Source: CAYYKK01 sp046351395 (GTDB lineage: Bacteria; Myxococcota_A; Polyangia; Polyangiales; Polyangiaceae). Taken from it: DNA of 64,000 bases. The notes beneath the pieces are model-generated. The model searched no databases, had not been told where the DNA came from, and saw nothing but the letters and a program-made list of their open reading frames with translations. Positions 1 through 7,470 of this stretch are shown piece after piece. The DNA lies in assembly GCA_046351395.1 (NCBI GenBank), contig JAXLYP010000012.1, positions 124,001 to 188,000 on the forward strand, given 5' to 3'. Within the stretch, counting starts at the first letter, position 1; each line of letters opens with the position of its first letter. Made by a program: the position numbers and the translations under genes.

Positions 1-437
1 CGCTCGGCGTCTCCAGCGTGCCGTTCACGATGACCCCGGAGCAGCAGCACGCGTACCGCATGCTCGAGCTGATGACGAACAACACCTCCAAGTATCTGCT
101 CGCGATCCGCAAGGGCGTGAGCAAGAGCTCGGGGGACGAGATGCAGGACTGGTACACGCGCCTGACCGCCGAGCAGAAGAAGTTCTGGGCGAAGAGGTAC
201 GCGGACATGTTCGCGGGCGCCGAGACGAAGGCGGATCTCGTCCAGACGCTCCTCGACCTCGCGCAGGGCTTCAACGCGGCGGCGCGTGCGTTCAACGAAC
301 AGACGTACACGGCGCGCCAACCCGTCGAGCCCGTTCTCCCCGCGCCGCAGCCGCAGGGATCCGACCTCGAGGGGGCGGCGCCGCCGCCGCACCAGAAGCA
401 GCCCTTCCCTCCGCGGGCGAAGGGCAGCATGAACTGA
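1..437 (+). CDS. Hypothetical protein, possibly cut by the window start
   Basis: Open frame with no stop back to the first base, so the true start may lie outside the window; in-window candidates are GTG at 18 and ATG at 30. From the GTG it would be 139 residues. Residues 1-100 look helical and charged; the last 40 are Pro/Ala/Gln-rich and look disordered. No signal peptide or known motif is visible. It converges on the PAAR-like/S41 gene, with only 14 bases between the two stop codons. I do not recognise a family. Confidence 0.55.
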   Translation, partial: LGVSSVPFTMTPEQQHAYRMLELMTNNTSKYLLAIRKGVSKSSGDEMQDWYTRLTAEQKKFWAKRYADMFAGAETKADLVQTLLDLAQGFNAAARAFNEQTYTARQPVEPVLPAPQPQGSDLEGAAPPPHQKQPFPPRAKGSMN

Positions 438-451
438 CCGCTCTGCGCGGA

Positions 452-1384
452 TCAGGTCCCGGAAGGGAGAAGCACCCGCGCGCAGGACTCCCACGCGACG
501 CCGTGATCGAGCGCCGGGACGATGCGCTGCACGGTGGTCTTTCCGGCCGTCTCGGGACCCACGACGACCGCGCGCCCGTGGGCCGCGAGCGCTCCGGCGA
601 AGAGCTCCGCCGCAGAGGCCGTCTGTCCGTCGACGAGGATGAAGAGCGGGAGCTGGCATACGACGCCAGCGCGGGCGCGATAGGCGGTCTCGTCGCCGTC
701 GTCGTCGACGAGCGTCGCGATCAGCGCGCCCTCGGTGAGGAAGTGGCCCGCCGCTTCGATCGCTGCGTGCACGTCCCCGCCGGGGTTCCCGCGCAGATCG
801 ATGACAATCTCGGTCGCGCCTTCCCGCTCGAGCGCGTCGAGCGCGCCTCGAAGCGCGGCCGCGGCTCCCCAGCCAAACTCCTCGACGCGGACGAGGCCCT
901 TTTCGCCCTCGGTCGCCCAGCGGACGGACTCGCCGCCGCGGGCGAGGGTGCGCGAAATCGCGGACACCGTGTCGGCGTCCACGCGCCCCTCGAGAGGTCG
1001 ACCCGTCCCCGACTCGTCGAGCAGCAAGAGCACGTTGGTCGGGCTCGGGAACGCCACGCCCATGATGCTCGCGTTCATGGAGTTCCCGAGGGAGTCCGTC
1101 ATCATCGCGACCGCGGGGATGCCATTCAGGAGGACCGCCGGGATCCCGACCGGAAAGAACACGGGTCCGAGCGTCGGCATGAACCCGAACAGGATGAGAT
1201 CGACGATGTCGCCCTGGCTCGTGGCGAGCACGCTCGCGATGAACACCGCGTTGCCGCCCGAGAAGAAGATGTTCGGCGAGAACGAGATCGCGAGCGGCAT
1301 CGTGCTGAAATTGGTCCACGTGGACACGCACGGATCGCGCTGGTTGAAGGTTCCGCCGCCGAGGATGTTGGATGCAATGTTCAT
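452..1384 (-). CDS. PAAR-like (DUF4150-type) domain fused to an S41 (C-terminal-processing) peptidase domain
   Basis: 310 residues. Residues 1-120 are Gly/Pro/hydrophobic and resemble the PAAR-like T6SS spike-tip family, divergently. Residues 130-310 match an S41 peptidase core: the IDLRGNPGG strand-loop (195-203), then TASAAE with the presumed nucleophile Ser257, and AGKTTVQ with Lys282. The Ser-Lys spacing of 25 equals that of CtpA/CtpB/Prc. There is no signal peptide or PDZ domain, and the chain ends right after an LPSG motif where S41 enzymes normally continue. It is the last gene of the minus-strand module (13 bases after the DUF3540 gene). The S41 assignment is strong; the PAAR-like assignment rests partly on gene order and on the clearer paralogue at 40803. 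A role as a secreted protease effector is inference. Confidence 0.8.
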   Translation of the reverse strand: MNIASNILGGGTFNQRDPCVSTWTNFSTMPLAISFSPNIFFSGGNAVFIASVLATSQGDIVDLILFGFMPTLGPVFFPVGIPAVLLNGIPAVAMMTDSLGNSMNASIMGVAFPSPTNVLLLLDESGTGRPLEGRVDADTVSAISRTLARGGESVRWATEGEKGLVRVEEFGWGAAAALRGALDALEREGATEIVIDLRGNPGGDVHAAIEAAGHFLTEGALIATLVDDDGDETAYRARAGVVCQLPLFILVDGQTASAAELFAGALAAHGRAVVVGPETAGKTTVQRIVPALDHGVAWESCARVLLPSGT

Positions 1385-1397
1385 CGCGCCTGGGCCC

Positions 1398-1988
1398 TCA
1401 GCCGAGCTGGATTTGCTTGCCGTTGATCGTCACGACCTCCTTCGTGAGGACCGTGACGCTCTCCGCCTGCGTGTCGTTCGGCCCGTCCACCGCGGTGTGA
1501 GCGCGCCCCGCGTGGACATGGAGGAGCGAGGTCACGCGCCGATAGACGGAGTCGAACCGCTCCACGAGCGAGTCGGCGATCACCTTGAGCTTGCTCGTGT
1601 GCACCTCGACGGCCGGGCCCTCCACCGAGACGCCGCGATCACCAGACAATCGCAAATGGCCATCCACCGCGCGCACCTCGACGTCTCCGCGGAACGCGAG
1701 CGCGACCTTCCCGGTCGAGTGGAGGACGCCGATCGCGTACCGCCGCGCGCCGCTGCTCGCGACGAGCAACACGTCCCCCGGGACTGGCTGGTAGAGGTAC
1801 GCGAGCGCCAAGGTGACGCGCTCCTCTCCCCCGCCCGGGAGCTCGACGATCACCTCTCCGCCCTCCGCCGAGACGACGAGCGCCGGGTCGAGCGTCGCGC
1901 CCGGCACGGCGGTCGCCGGGGAGGTCGACGGAGAGGTCGACGGTTCGATCACGCGCGTGGTATCGGCTGCAACGTCAACGGGGGGCAT
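1398..1988 (-). CDS. DUF3540 family protein (T6SS/VgrG-associated)
   Basis: 196 residues. After an acidic Ser/Thr/Pro N-terminus (about 1-30) comes a compact beta-rich domain: an oligonucleotide-binding-like stretch (about 35-90), a short region with LRLSGDRGV, then a helical segment (about 130-160) and an ending rich in Val/Thr. It aligns by eye along most of its length with the protein at 40258 (shared V-P-G-D-LLV, YAIGVL, VALxFxGDV, VxTINGKQI). DUF3540 proteins are typically encoded beside VgrG, DUF2169 and DUF4150 genes; their biochemical role is unknown to me. It lies 10 bases after the pentapeptide gene and 13 before the PAAR/S41 gene, so it is very likely co-transcribed with both. Confidence 0.85.
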   Translation of the reverse strand: MPPVDVAADTTRVIEPSTSPSTSPATAVPGATLDPALVVSAEGGEVIVELPGGGEERVTLALAYLYQPVPGDVLLVASSGARRYAIGVLHSTGKVALAFRGDVEVRAVDGHLRLSGDRGVSVEGPAVEVHTSKLKVIADSLVERFDSVYRRVTSLLHVHAGRAHTAVDGPNDTQAESVTVLTKEVVTINGKQIQLG

Positions 1989-1998
1989 GGCTTCTCCT

Positions 1999-3720
1999 TT
2001 ACTGCGGCGGTCGGAAGGCCTCGGCTTCGAGCCTCTCGACGTCGGTCCGGCGGGTGGTCGATTGGATGGCGCCCCCCCAATCGGCGCGCTCGTCGCGCAC
2101 CGCGTGGAGGTTTGTGTAGCCGAGGTTCGCGCCCCCGAACGCCGCCTCGCGGACGTCCGCGTGGGATAGGTTGGCGAACGAGAGGTCCGAGTGGACGAAC
2201 ACTGCGCCCTGCGCCGAGATCTTCGGGAGCTCCGCCCGCGTCAGGTCGCAGTGGGACAAGAGCGCCTTGGTCAGATCCGCGCCCGCCATCTGCGCCATCT
2301 TCAAGCGCGCGTGATCGAACTTCACCATTCGGAGGCGCGCCCGGTCGAACCGGGCCATCTTGGCGTTTGCCCGCGTGAACGTCGCGAGCTCGAGGTCGGA
2401 CTCGGTGAAGTTCGCCGTCACGAGGATCGCCTCGTCGAACTTCGATCGCGCAAGCTTCGCCTTCATGAAGTTGGAGCTCGTGAGGTTCGCCCGCCGGAGG
2501 TCGCACTCCCGGAGATCCGCCTCGACGAACACGCACTGAATCGCGACGACTCCGGCGAGGTCGAGCTTGCGCAGATCAGTCTCGGCGAACGCCGAGCGGC
2601 TGAGCGAGATCTTCTCGATGTTCATCCCGTCTACCTTCGACTTCACGAAGGCGACCTGTTTGAGCATCGACGAGGACAGGTTCGCCTCGGTGAGATCACA
2701 CTCGGTGAAGACGCACTGGGTGAGCCGCGCGCTCGCAAAGGTTGCTCGCTTCAAGCTCGTCGAGGTGAACGCCGCGACGCCGATGTCGCGATCCGAGAGG
2801 TCGATCTCGTCGAGCACGCATTGGGTCACGGTGAGCTGAGCGATCTCCGCACCCCCGAGCTTGGCGCCCGTGAGATCGCACTCCGTGAGGGCGACCGTCT
2901 TGAGCTTCGCGCCGGTGAGATCGGCGCCGCGGAGGTCGAGCCCTTTGAGGTTCGACGCGGTGAGGTCGATGCCCCTCAGATCCGCGCGCGACCAATCGCC
3001 TCCATCGACGGTGATGGCCGCCTTCGACTGCGGCCTCGGACGGCCGAGCGCGGTGCCGTCCAGGACAGTGCGCGTCATGGCGCTCGGGAGCGTGGCGCCA
3101 CGGAGATCGGCCTTCGCGAGGGAGACGCGATCCAAGGTCGCGTCGTCGAAGCGCGCGCCGCCGAGCTTCGTCCCGATGAACAACGACTCCCGCAGGGCCG
3201 CGCCCGCGAAACGCGCCCCCTCGAGCTTCCCCTCGTTGAACATGCATCTCGAGATGGTGGCGCGCGAGAAGTTCACGCGAGGCGCGGTGACCTGCATGAG
3301 GACGACCTCGGAGAGCTGCGCCTGCTCGAAGCTCGCGTCGTCGAGGCGCGCGCCCGCGAGCGTGGTCCCGTCGAGCGTGGCACCCTCGAGCGCGGCGTTC
3401 GTGAGGTTCACGAACGGCATCTTCGCGCGCGAGAGATCGGCTCCCTTCAGGGTCGCGCCGTGGAGGCTGCTCTGCACGAACACCGCGTCCGTGAGCCGGG
3501 CACCGGTGAGATCCGCGTCCTCGAACGAACACTCGACGAAGTGGGCCTCGGAGAGATCCGCATGACCGAGCTTCGCCCGATCGAACTGCACGCGCGTGAG
3601 CTTCGCGCCGGCGAGCTTGATCCCCGAAAGATCGACGCGCTGGAGATCCAGGCCGACGAGCGAGCGCCCCCGGAAGGACTCGCCGCGCCGAACGGCGTCG
3701 AGGACCTCATCGGTGCGCAT
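1999..3720 (-). CDS. Pentapeptide-repeat protein
   Basis: 573 residues, almost entirely A(D/N)LxX pentapeptide repeats from about residue 20 to 530, predicting a long right-handed quadrilateral beta-helix. Many repeats carry Cys (for example CDL, CVF), which would stack along one face. It closes with a non-repeat tail containing LHAVRDER and the C-terminal AEAFRPP, both shared with the paralogue at 38490. No signal peptide or enzymatic motif. Its start overlaps the 3' end of the DUF2169/pentapeptide gene by 14 bases, which implies translational coupling. In gene order it takes the same place as the 38490 gene in the other module. A scaffold or cargo role is inference. Confidence 0.85.
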   Translation of the reverse strand: MRTDEVLDAVRRGESFRGRSLVGLDLQRVDLSGIKLAGAKLTRVQFDRAKLGHADLSEAHFVECSFEDADLTGARLTDAVFVQSSLHGATLKGADLSRAKMPFVNLTNAALEGATLDGTTLAGARLDDASFEQAQLSEVVLMQVTAPRVNFSRATISRCMFNEGKLEGARFAGAALRESLFIGTKLGGARFDDATLDRVSLAKADLRGATLPSAMTRTVLDGTALGRPRPQSKAAITVDGGDWSRADLRGIDLTASNLKGLDLRGADLTGAKLKTVALTECDLTGAKLGGAEIAQLTVTQCVLDEIDLSDRDIGVAAFTSTSLKRATFASARLTQCVFTECDLTEANLSSSMLKQVAFVKSKVDGMNIEKISLSRSAFAETDLRKLDLAGVVAIQCVFVEADLRECDLRRANLTSSNFMKAKLARSKFDEAILVTANFTESDLELATFTRANAKMARFDRARLRMVKFDHARLKMAQMAGADLTKALLSHCDLTRAELPKISAQGAVFVHSDLSFANLSHADVREAAFGGANLGYTNLHAVRDERADWGGAIQSTTRRTDVERLEAEAFRPPQ

Positions 3721-6112
3721 CGACGAGCTCCACGATGGCCTTCTTCAGGTTCGCCTCCGAGAAGTCGTGCCCCACTCCGACGACGTCGATGAAGCGCGCG
3801 TCGAAGAGGTTCGCTCTGCGGAACGAGGCGCCGTTGATCACGGCCGAGTTGAACTTCGCCTCGTAGAGGTTCGACGAGTCGAGCTCCGTGCGCTCGAGGA
3901 GCGCCCTGAAGAACTGGCCGTTTCGGAGATCCGCGAAGCCGAACTTCGCTTGCTTGGCGTTCGCGAGGTTGAAGAGCGCATGGGGGAGGCGCGCGCGGCG
4001 GAAGTCCGCGCCCGAGAGATCGGTCTCGCACCACGTGGTGTGCTCACCCGCCGCGCGCATCGCGGTGGCGTTCGGCAGCTTCGACCCCACGAAGCTCGCC
4101 CAGTCGAGCGACGCGTCCTCGAGCGACGCGCCCTCGAGCGAGCACCTGGAAAAGACGCTGCGGAGGAGCTTCGCCTTCACGAGCGATGCTCCCTTGAACG
4201 TGGACTCGTTCGCGACCAGCTTCACGAACTCGACCTCGCGGAGGGACGCGCCGTCCATGTTCGCCTTGGTGAAGATGGGGGATTCCCCCGTCGCGCTCGA
4301 GAGATCCGCGCCCGAGAGGTTCGCCTCGTTGAAGAGCGCGCGCGTGAGCACCGCCCGCACGAGGGACGCGCCCGACAGTGTGGCCCCATTCAGGACCGCC
4401 TGAGTGAGGTTCGCCCCCGCGAGATCCGCGCCCGTCAGATCCGCGGCGTCGAGCACCGCCCCTTCGAGGCTCGCGCCCGCGAGGAGCGCGCCGCGGAGGT
4501 TCGTTCGGGCGAGGAGCGCGCCGTCGAGCTTGCTGCCGCGGAGATCCTTCTGGGACAGATCGCGGCCCGAGAAATCTTCGCCCGTCAGGTCCTTCCCGGC
4601 GAGATTGTCTGCGTTCGCGTCCGGCGGCGGTCGCCCCGCGCGCGGTTTGCCGAGGCGCTTCTCGACTTCGGGGTGAGCGCGCGCGGCGTCGTAGTCGTCG
4701 AACGCGGACGGCATCGGCTTCCCGGTGCCCGCCGTCTGCCACCGCGCCTCCTCGATCTTCTCGTGGAGTGACGTGCTCGTCCCCTTCAGCCCAGAGGTGC
4801 TCTTGCCGGGCGACGGAGGCCCCCGCCGATCGAGCGAGGACGCGAGGTAGGAGGTCAGGTCGAGCCCCTGCTTCTTTCCGAGGCTCATCACGCGCGCGAG
4901 CGCAGCAGCGAGGTGCCCCTTGCCGGGACCTTCGAACTTCGAGAGTCGGCCCTCGAGCTCGGCGGGCAGCGGATCTCCGGCGCCGGGCGCGACCGGGGGG
5001 CCCTTTTGGGAAGCCTCTGCGCGCTCGATGAGCGCGAGCTCGTCCTTGGAGAGGAACGGATCGAGCTTCTTTCGAGGGTCTCTCTCGCGCGCCTCGAGCT
5101 CCGCTTGGTAGTGCGATGCGGAGAGCGGTGCCGAATCGAACGACTCCGACGCGAAGAGGATCCCGGTGACGTGCGACAGCGCCATGTCACGCGACGGGCC
5201 GAGGCCGCGCCACGTCAGGTAGACCTCGCCCGCGTCACCGTCCACGAAGACCGTGTCGAGCACCATCTTCACTTCGCTGAAGCCCGAGCCCGCCTCGTTG
5301 ACGAACGCGCGCACGCGAGTGCCCGCGAGCTTCGTCTTCAGTACCGGCAGAGAGGGGTGGAGGTTCTGCAGAGTGAGGAGCTCGTCCCCCTTCAGGTAGC
5401 CGTCGATTTGCTGGTCCGCTGGAGCGGATTGGAAGTACGTCCAATCGAAATCGTCGGGGTGGAACCCGCGCCCGTATTTGCTCTTCCCCTTCCCGAGCTT
5501 CTCGGCGCGCGGAGTCCACGCGCAGTTGATGGGGCCGAAGCCGCCCGGCGTGTATTTCTGGGAGCGCGATTGGATGGGTTCGCGCGCGGCCTCCACGTTC
5601 GGGACCTCGTTCGTCCCGATGCCGACGCCCGCAGGGTTGGGCTTGTAGTCTTTTCCTCCGAACGCGCGCGCGTACGTCACGGGCATGGAAATGAACGGGA
5701 CTGGATCGCTCGGCGCGTCCCCGACCCAGACCCTCGGACCGACGACTCGGAGCGACTTCGACCACGCGCCGACGCCGAAGTGGACACCACATTGAGCGAC
5801 CGGCGCGCCCTTCGGGACATGGCACGTCCCCCGCAGCATGACCTCGGCGTTGGTCTTGAAGTCCACGAGGTCGCTCGGGTGGATGCACTCTCCCGTGTGG
5901 TCGTCGTCCTCCGGATGGAAGAGCTCGCCCGACGGAGCGCCTTGCACCTCGATGGGTCGCCCCTCGGGCAGACGCAGCGTGCCGTCCTCCGCGAAGACGA
6001 ACCTCCCGCGGACGATGAGCACGACCTCCGGCGCGGGAGGTCGCCGCGACGTGCTCCTGTGCGCGACGGCGTAGGGCGTTGCGTTGTGGACGAGGATAGT
6101 GGGGGCGGCCAT
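3707..6112 (-). CDS. DUF2169 domain fused to pentapeptide repeats (T6SS adaptor-like)
   Basis: 801 residues. Residues about 1-350 are a DUF2169 domain, recognisable from the segments VLIVRGRF, DLVDFKTNAEV, LRGTCHVPKG, VTYARAFGGKDY and PINCAWTPR, the last two echoing the family W/AFGG and N-P-x-G patterns. Residues about 350-500 are a charged helical linker. Residues about 503-800 are pentapeptide repeats beginning with DLTGEDFSGRDL. DUF2169 proteins act as adaptors that load effectors on VgrG/PAAR in some T6SS (established for the family, e.g. Agrobacterium). The start lies 15 bases downstream of the needle-like gene. The gene at 35974 has the same architecture. Confidence 0.85.
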   Translation of the reverse strand: MAAPTILVHNATPYAVAHRSTSRRPPAPEVVLIVRGRFVFAEDGTLRLPEGRPIEVQGAPSGELFHPEDDDHTGECIHPSDLVDFKTNAEVMLRGTCHVPKGAPVAQCGVHFGVGAWSKSLRVVGPRVWVGDAPSDPVPFISMPVTYARAFGGKDYKPNPAGVGIGTNEVPNVEAAREPIQSRSQKYTPGGFGPINCAWTPRAEKLGKGKSKYGRGFHPDDFDWTYFQSAPADQQIDGYLKGDELLTLQNLHPSLPVLKTKLAGTRVRAFVNEAGSGFSEVKMVLDTVFVDGDAGEVYLTWRGLGPSRDMALSHVTGILFASESFDSAPLSASHYQAELEARERDPRKKLDPFLSKDELALIERAEASQKGPPVAPGAGDPLPAELEGRLSKFEGPGKGHLAAALARVMSLGKKQGLDLTSYLASSLDRRGPPSPGKSTSGLKGTSTSLHEKIEEARWQTAGTGKPMPSAFDDYDAARAHPEVEKRLGKPRAGRPPPDANADNLAGKDLTGEDFSGRDLSQKDLRGSKLDGALLARTNLRGALLAGASLEGAVLDAADLTGADLAGANLTQAVLNGATLSGASLVRAVLTRALFNEANLSGADLSSATGESPIFTKANMDGASLREVEFVKLVANESTFKGASLVKAKLLRSVFSRCSLEGASLEDASLDWASFVGSKLPNATAMRAAGEHTTWCETDLSGADFRRARLPHALFNLANAKQAKFGFADLRNGQFFRALLERTELDSSNLYEAKFNSAVINGASFRRANLFDARFIDVVGVGHDFSEANLKKAIVELVDAHR

Positions 6113-6127
6113 CGACGCGCTCTTCGA

Positions 6128-7366
6128 TCAGAGGATCAGCTTCAGCGCGTCGATCTCGAGCTTGAACGGCACGATCTCGATCGCGATCGAGGCCGAGATG
6201 TCGATGTTCACGCCGACGAAGATGTCGATCGACAGGCCGAGCACGGTGCTGAGCGCCGCCGAGAGCGCGACGCTCATCTCGACGCCCATCGTCAGGGACG
6301 TCTGCGTCGCGAGGTTGATGCTGGTCTCGGCGCCCACGATGATCGACGACTCCGAGCCGACCGTGAGCTCCGCCATGTTCCCGATCACGGTCTCGGTCTC
6401 GGCGCCGATGATGACCGTGTCGGACGTGCCGATCGTGAGATCCGCGATGTTGGCGGTCGTAAACGAAGTCATCAGCGCCGCGGTCGTCGTGTCCGCGATG
6501 GTGGTGGCGGTCGTCGTGCTCGTGATCGTCGTGGCGGTGGTCGTGTCCGTGATGGTCGCCGCCGTCGTCACGGACGTGGTGTCGACGACGGTCGTCACGG
6601 ACGTGACCGTCGTCGCGGTCGTCGTGTCGGCCATCACGTCCGCCCAGGTCTCGCTCGTCATGAGAGGGACCGGCAGCGCGGCCGATCCCGTGATCGACGT
6701 GATCGACTCGGCCCACGTCTGCTCGCTGACCACAGGGTTCGGCTGCATCTCGCTGGGAGACTCCGATCCCGTGATCGACTCGACCGTCTCGCCGCAGTAG
6801 TAGTCGAACACGCGGCCGTGGAACGCCGAGTGGACGTGGCCCTTGATCGTCTTCTCCACCACGACCCACGTGCCGCCGTACTCCTCGGTCGTGTACTCGA
6901 TGGAGCTTGCGCCATCGAAGGTGATCCCGCTCTCCGCGACGTGGCCGCCCGAGACGTCCCAGCCGGCGACGTCGTTCTGGCGACCCATGATCACCATCCG
7001 ATAGTTGCCTTTGACGACCTCGATCTTGTCCCCGCGCGTCGTGGTGACGCGGTTGCCGTCCGAGTGGTCGCGCCAGCCGCCCTTGGTGTGGAGCTTCGCG
7101 GTCTCCGCCTGGCGCGCCTCCGGAGACAGATAGTCCGGGCAGCCCTCGCGGACGCGCGTGTCGTCGATGAAGTCGGTGATCTGGGCGGCGAGGTCCTCAC
7201 CGGTCGCCTTCGGCGCGTTGGGGTTCGCGGCGAGGGAGAGATCCTTCACGGCCCCGAGCCGGAGATACGACGTCATCGCCTCCGTCGGGGTCGGGGCGTT
7301 GTTGAAGTTGGGCGCCTCGATGAGGATGTACTTCCCGGTGACTCCGTCGCCCTCCTTCGTCCCCAT
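6128..7366 (-). CDS. VgrG-needle-like protein with Thr-rich repeat C-terminus
   Basis: 412 residues from ATG 7366, preferred over the upstream in-frame start at 7402 because a purine-rich AGAGAGG lies just before it. Residues about 91-126 carry the signature shared with the genes at 31700, 33009 and 34589: GGW-HSDGNRVTTTRGDK followed by GNYRMVIMGRQ. From about residue 215 the chain becomes a Thr/Ala/Val/Ile alternation (TTATTITSTTTATTI-like), then a Gly/Ala/Glu-punctuated beta-rich end. That is what a needle-shaped beta-prism like the VgrG DUF2345 region would look like. No cysteine cluster, signal peptide or enzyme motif. It heads the minus-strand module, 104 bases after the DUF3686 gene. 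The needle role is inferred from sequence pattern and context. Confidence 0.7.
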   Translation of the reverse strand: MGTKEGDGVTGKYILIEAPNFNNAPTPTEAMTSYLRLGAVKDLSLAANPNAPKATGEDLAAQITDFIDDTRVREGCPDYLSPEARQAETAKLHTKGGWRDHSDGNRVTTTRGDKIEVVKGNYRMVIMGRQNDVAGWDVSGGHVAESGITFDGASSIEYTTEEYGGTWVVVEKTIKGHVHSAFHGRVFDYYCGETVESITGSESPSEMQPNPVVSEQTWAESITSITGSAALPVPLMTSETWADVMADTTTATTVTSVTTVVDTTSVTTAATITDTTTATTITSTTTATTIADTTTAALMTSFTTANIADLTIGTSDTVIIGAETETVIGNMAELTVGSESSIIVGAETSINLATQTSLTMGVEMSVALSAALSTVLGLSIDIFVGVNIDISASIAIEIVPFKLEIDALKLIL

Positions 7367-7470
7367 TCGACCTCTCTTGCTCTCGCTGCGCGAGACGAGC
7401 ACCCAAAAGCTACGCAGCGGATACTACGTCGATCCGTCTCGCGGTCGAAGAGGGGTTTTCGGTCGCTCGT

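Noticed and set aside
2191..3792. Long plus-strand open frame opposite the 573-residue pentapeptide gene
   Set aside because: Arg/Glu/Leu-rich antisense shadow of regular repeats, with no family similarity and no start signal.
6084..6800. Hydrophobic Val/Ser/Thr-rich plus-strand frame of 238 codons
   Set aside because: It is the complement of the Thr-rich repeat of the needle-like gene; its membrane-like look comes from the repeat composition.
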